A stretch of DNA of 64,000 nt, taken from the NCBI RefSeq assembly GCF_001425685.1, contig NZ_LMCY01000032.1, forward strand, positions 38,572 through 102,571, in the 5' to 3' direction. Positions within the stretch are counted from its first letter, which is position 1, and each line of letters opens with the position of its first letter. Below the pieces are notes generated by a model, which ran no database searches, had not been told where the DNA came from, and was given only the letters and a program-made list of their open reading frames with translations. Below are positions 61,748 to 64,000 of the stretch, one piece after another. Source of the DNA: Massilia sp. Root335. Its GTDB lineage: Bacteria; Pseudomonadota; Gammaproteobacteria; Burkholderiales; Burkholderiaceae_D. Both the position numbers and the translations under genes were made by a program.

Positions 61748-62887
61748 GTGTCACCGTTGTACATCCCCGTAACGCGCACACGGGCCCGCTCGCTGGCCGG
61801 CCTGTCAACCCTCCTGCTGGCCGTGGCAGGCAGCGCGGCCGGCGCCACGCTGTCGGTCGGCCCGGGCAAGACTTATGTTGCCCCCTGCGCCGCCATCACC
61901 GCCGCCAAGGATGGCGACACCATCGAGATCGTCGGCGACTGGACGTACAGCGGCGACGTGTGCGCCATCGCCCGCAACAACCTGACCATCCGCGGCGTGC
62001 AGGGGCGGCCGACCATCGACGCCGCCGGGCACCACCACGGCGGCAAGGGCACCTGGGTCGTCACCGGCAACAACATCACGGTCGAGAATGTCGAGATGCT
62101 GGGCGCAAAAGTGCCGGATGGGAATGGCGCGGCGCTGCGTCTGGAAGGCACGAATTTCACGCTGCGCCAGGCTTTTATTCACGATAACGAGAACGGCGTG
62201 CTGAGTAATGCCAATAAAAACAGCAATATCGTGATCGAGCACAGCGAGTTCGGCCACAACGGCAGCGGCACGGGCCAGACGCATAATCTTTACATCGGTA
62301 ACGCCAGGAGCCTGACCTTCCGCTACAACTATTCGCATGACGCCGTCATCGGCCACGACCTCAAGTCGCGCGCGATGTTCAACATGATCGCGTACAACCG
62401 CTTCTCGAGCACGCCCCCTGGCCGGCCCGGCAGCACGGCCAGCGGCAAGCCGTCGTACGAGATCGACCTGCCGAGTGCCGGCACGTCCTATCTCATCGGC
62501 AATGTCATCGAGCAGCCGGCCGTGAACGACAATTCGACCCTCGTGGCCTATGGCGAAGAAGGCGCGACGAATCCGGGCCAGGATTTATATGTCATCAATA
62601 ACACGTTCCTGAACGATTTCACCGGCGGTACGTTCGTGTTCATCAGCGGCAAGGTGTCGACGCCGGCCCTAATCCAGAACAATGTTTTCGGCGGCCCAGG
62701 CACCTTGACCTCGCAGGCCGGCGCGATCCAGAAGGACAACCGCCGCCTGGACAAGCCGGGGTTCATCAACCGTGCCGGCTTCACGCTGCGGCCGCTCGTC
62801 AACGACATGGTCGTGAAAGCGGGGCCGGCGGCAGATCCGTGGTCGAGCGGTACCGATCCGAAAGCCGCCGCATATAAAGGCCGCTGA
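61748..62887 (+). CDS. Secreted right-handed beta-helix protein, copy 1
   Basis: A 379-residue secreted protein with a GTG start preceded by AAGGA. The signal peptide covers about residues 1-33 (LLLAVAGSAAGA). The mature protein starts ATLSVGPGKTYVAPCAAI, the entry of a pectate-lyase-like beta helix, followed by repeated turns (NNLTIRGVQG, NNITVENVEM, NIVIEHSEFGHN, HNLYIGNARSLTFRYNYSHD). SHD and HDLKSRAMF with YEIDLPSAG may be catalytic or metal sites, but this is not certain. It is closely related to the next gene, so the pair arose by tandem duplication. Possible roles are polysaccharide lyase or surface adhesin. Confidence 0.85.
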   Translation: MSPLYIPVTRTRARSLAGLSTLLLAVAGSAAGATLSVGPGKTYVAPCAAITAAKDGDTIEIVGDWTYSGDVCAIARNNLTIRGVQGRPTIDAAGHHHGGKGTWVVTGNNITVENVEMLGAKVPDGNGAALRLEGTNFTLRQAFIHDNENGVLSNANKNSNIVIEHSEFGHNGSGTGQTHNLYIGNARSLTFRYNYSHDAVIGHDLKSRAMFNMIAYNRFSSTPPGRPGSTASGKPSYEIDLPSAGTSYLIGNVIEQPAVNDNSTLVAYGEEGATNPGQDLYVINNTFLNDFTGGTFVFISGKVSTPALIQNNVFGGPGTLTSQAGAIQKDNRRLDKPGFINRAGFTLRPLVNDMVVKAGPAADPWSSGTDPKAAAYKGR

Positions 62888-63394
62888 GCCGGTTGCTGCC
62901 GCGCGTGCCGGGCGGCGTCGACACCCTGCTGTCGCGCCGCAATGCCGCATCCTCCGTGACGGCCATGACGTCGCCGCCCGCGCGCGGCAACCTTCCATTG
63001 ACGCTTCCACGCAACATTTCGCGCTCTGTCGCGTTTTTTCCGCTGATTTTTCTCAAAAAAGTGCGTGCAGCCGTTTCGTGCATAAACGCTACGGCCCCTT
63101 GCATAAATTTAACTGTTAACTTTCTGTATTCAAAACTTCATGTTTCAGAGGGAGAATTTAAATTGGCCTGAGGAAACACAAACAGGCGATGCCCGAATAT
63201 AATGTTCAGGAAGTCATCAAGATGGAATTTTTGTTATGAATAATCCTGAACAAGACGTCAATCCTCTTGATCCAAGTCTTTTTACTTGAGCAATTACTGT
63301 TACACGTCGTTACAAAACGCGGATCGCAAACCTCGTATTCTCCAACTTGCCCACGGGAATTACTTCCCGCACAGAAACTTTACGAGGAATCTCC
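62888..63394. other. 507-base intergenic stretch between the paralogous beta-helix genes
   Basis: GC-rich at first, AT-rich from about 63010. TATAAT at 63198-63203 may be a -10 box about 195 bases before the second gene. There is no PrsR box or sigma-54 promoter. A 17-codon frame beginning at 63238 is too short to call a gene. Confidence 0.5.
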
Positions 63395-64000
63395 ATGCAC
63401 ACTCTGCGTACCCATTCACTCCTGGCTGCCACCATTCTGATGGCCTTCGCAGGTGTGACCTCCGCTTCCGCAGCCACGCTGTCGGTCGGCCCGGGCAAAA
63501 CCTATGCCAAACCGTGCGCTGCCATCGCTGTCGCCCAGGACGGCGACGTCATCGAAATCACCGGCAACACCACCTACAGCGGTGACGTCTGCAGCATCAA
63601 CCGCAACAACCTGACGATCCGCGGCGTCAACGGCCGTCCGAAAATCGATGCGGCCGGCAAGAGCGCCTCCGACAAAGGTATCTGGGTCGTCAACGGCAAC
63701 AACCTGACCGTCGACAACGTCGAAATGTACGGCGCTAAAGTCATGGACGGAAACGGCGCCGCCTTCCGTCTGCAGGGTACCAATTTCACGCTGCGTAACG
63801 CGTTCCTGCACGATAACGAGAACGGCATCCTGGCCAATGCCAACACGAACAGCGACATCCTGATCGAGTACAGCGAATTCGGCCATAACGGCCGCGGCGA
63901 AGGCCAGACGCACAACCTGTACATCGGCCACGTGAAAAGCCTGACCTTCCGCTACAGCTTCTCGCACGACGCCAACGTCGGCCACAACCTGAAATCGCGC
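63395..64000 (+). CDS. Secreted right-handed beta-helix protein, copy 2 (cut by window end)
   Basis: At least 202 residues; the frame is open at the window end. GAGG 8 bases upstream supports the ATG at 63395. A signal peptide (about 1-27, ending ASA) is followed by ATLSVGPGKTYAKPCAAI and turns such as NNLTIRGVNG, NNLTVDNVEM and HNLYIGHVKSLTFRYSFSHD. Over the shared part it matches the upstream copy at most positions and with no gaps, so these are tandem paralogues. It has its own leader, so it may be expressed under other conditions. Confidence 0.85.
   Translation, partial: MHTLRTHSLLAATILMAFAGVTSASAATLSVGPGKTYAKPCAAIAVAQDGDVIEITGNTTYSGDVCSINRNNLTIRGVNGRPKIDAAGKSASDKGIWVVNGNNLTVDNVEMYGAKVMDGNGAAFRLQGTNFTLRNAFLHDNENGILANANTNSDILIEYSEFGHNGRGEGQTHNLYIGHVKSLTFRYSFSHDANVGHNLKSR

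Noticed and set aside
63238..63291. 17-codon frame upstream of the second beta-helix gene
   Set aside because: Too short and without a clear ribosome site; chance in an AT-rich leader is likely.

Overview
The window is high-GC DNA, apart from an AT-richer island near the right end. It most likely comes from a betaproteobacterium of the Massilia/Oxalobacteraceae type. That assignment rests on gene content and general similarity; no taxonomic marker is present. The window is built around an exosortase A (XrtA)/PEP-CTERM exopolysaccharide locus.

Left part (1-8.3 kb): the 3' end of a fused isobutyryl-CoA mutase gene, a small conserved-type gene, the TPR lipoprotein gene prsT, and a four-gene set coding for a FeeM-like N-acyl amino acid synthase, a ThiF-like E1 enzyme, a nitroreductase-like protein and an MGT-type glycosyltransferase. 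At 8.3-9.5 kb lies a PEP-CTERM protein gene preceded by a probable PrsR box and a textbook sigma-54 promoter. On the minus strand from 14.9 down to 9.5 kb is a six-gene run: a small 'SPGYWK' protein, a PqqD-like protein, an HprK-related kinase, a nucleotidyltransferase, a GMC oxidoreductase and an SDR. It has its own sigma-54 promoter and a second copy of the same 17-base box (14/17 identical), so it is probably part of the PrsK/PrsR regulon.

Core (15-31 kb): polysaccharide export lipoprotein and trypsin-like protease (minus strand), then a long plus-strand run: chain-length protein, tyrosine autokinase, outer-membrane protein, ExeA-like ATPase, polysaccharide deacetylase, FemAB, glycosyltransferase, XrtA-EpsI fusion, two more glycosyltransferases and an asparagine-synthase-like amidotransferase. 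The usual XrtA accessory enzymes are split. Decarboxylase and AMP ligase lie at 31.4-34.3 kb, but their carrier protein and two alpha/beta hydrolases are at 43.9-45.8 kb. Between them sits a polysaccharide cassette of two acyltransferases, an aminotransferase, a GNAT, a deacetylase, two glycosyltransferases and a flippase. A beta-helix protein, prsR, prsK, the priming sugar transferase, a UDP-sugar dehydrogenase and a GT2 enzyme follow on the minus strand to 55.1 kb. PrsK/PrsR with sigma-54 would switch on the PEP-CTERM protein and the HprK-related operon, while the XrtA machinery sorts PEP-CTERM proteins and the Wzx-type genes make the matrix polysaccharide.

Right part (55.4-60.6 kb): an AT-richer accessory island carrying a lysozyme-like effector with a probable periplasmic partner, an orphan T6SS hcp, a 5'-truncated gene, two uncharacterised genes, a small serine recombinase with an inverted-repeat site, and a tRNA-Arg(CCG) at its edge. 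After that come a dihaem cytochrome c5-type gene and two tandem paralogous secreted beta-helix genes, the last cut by the window end.
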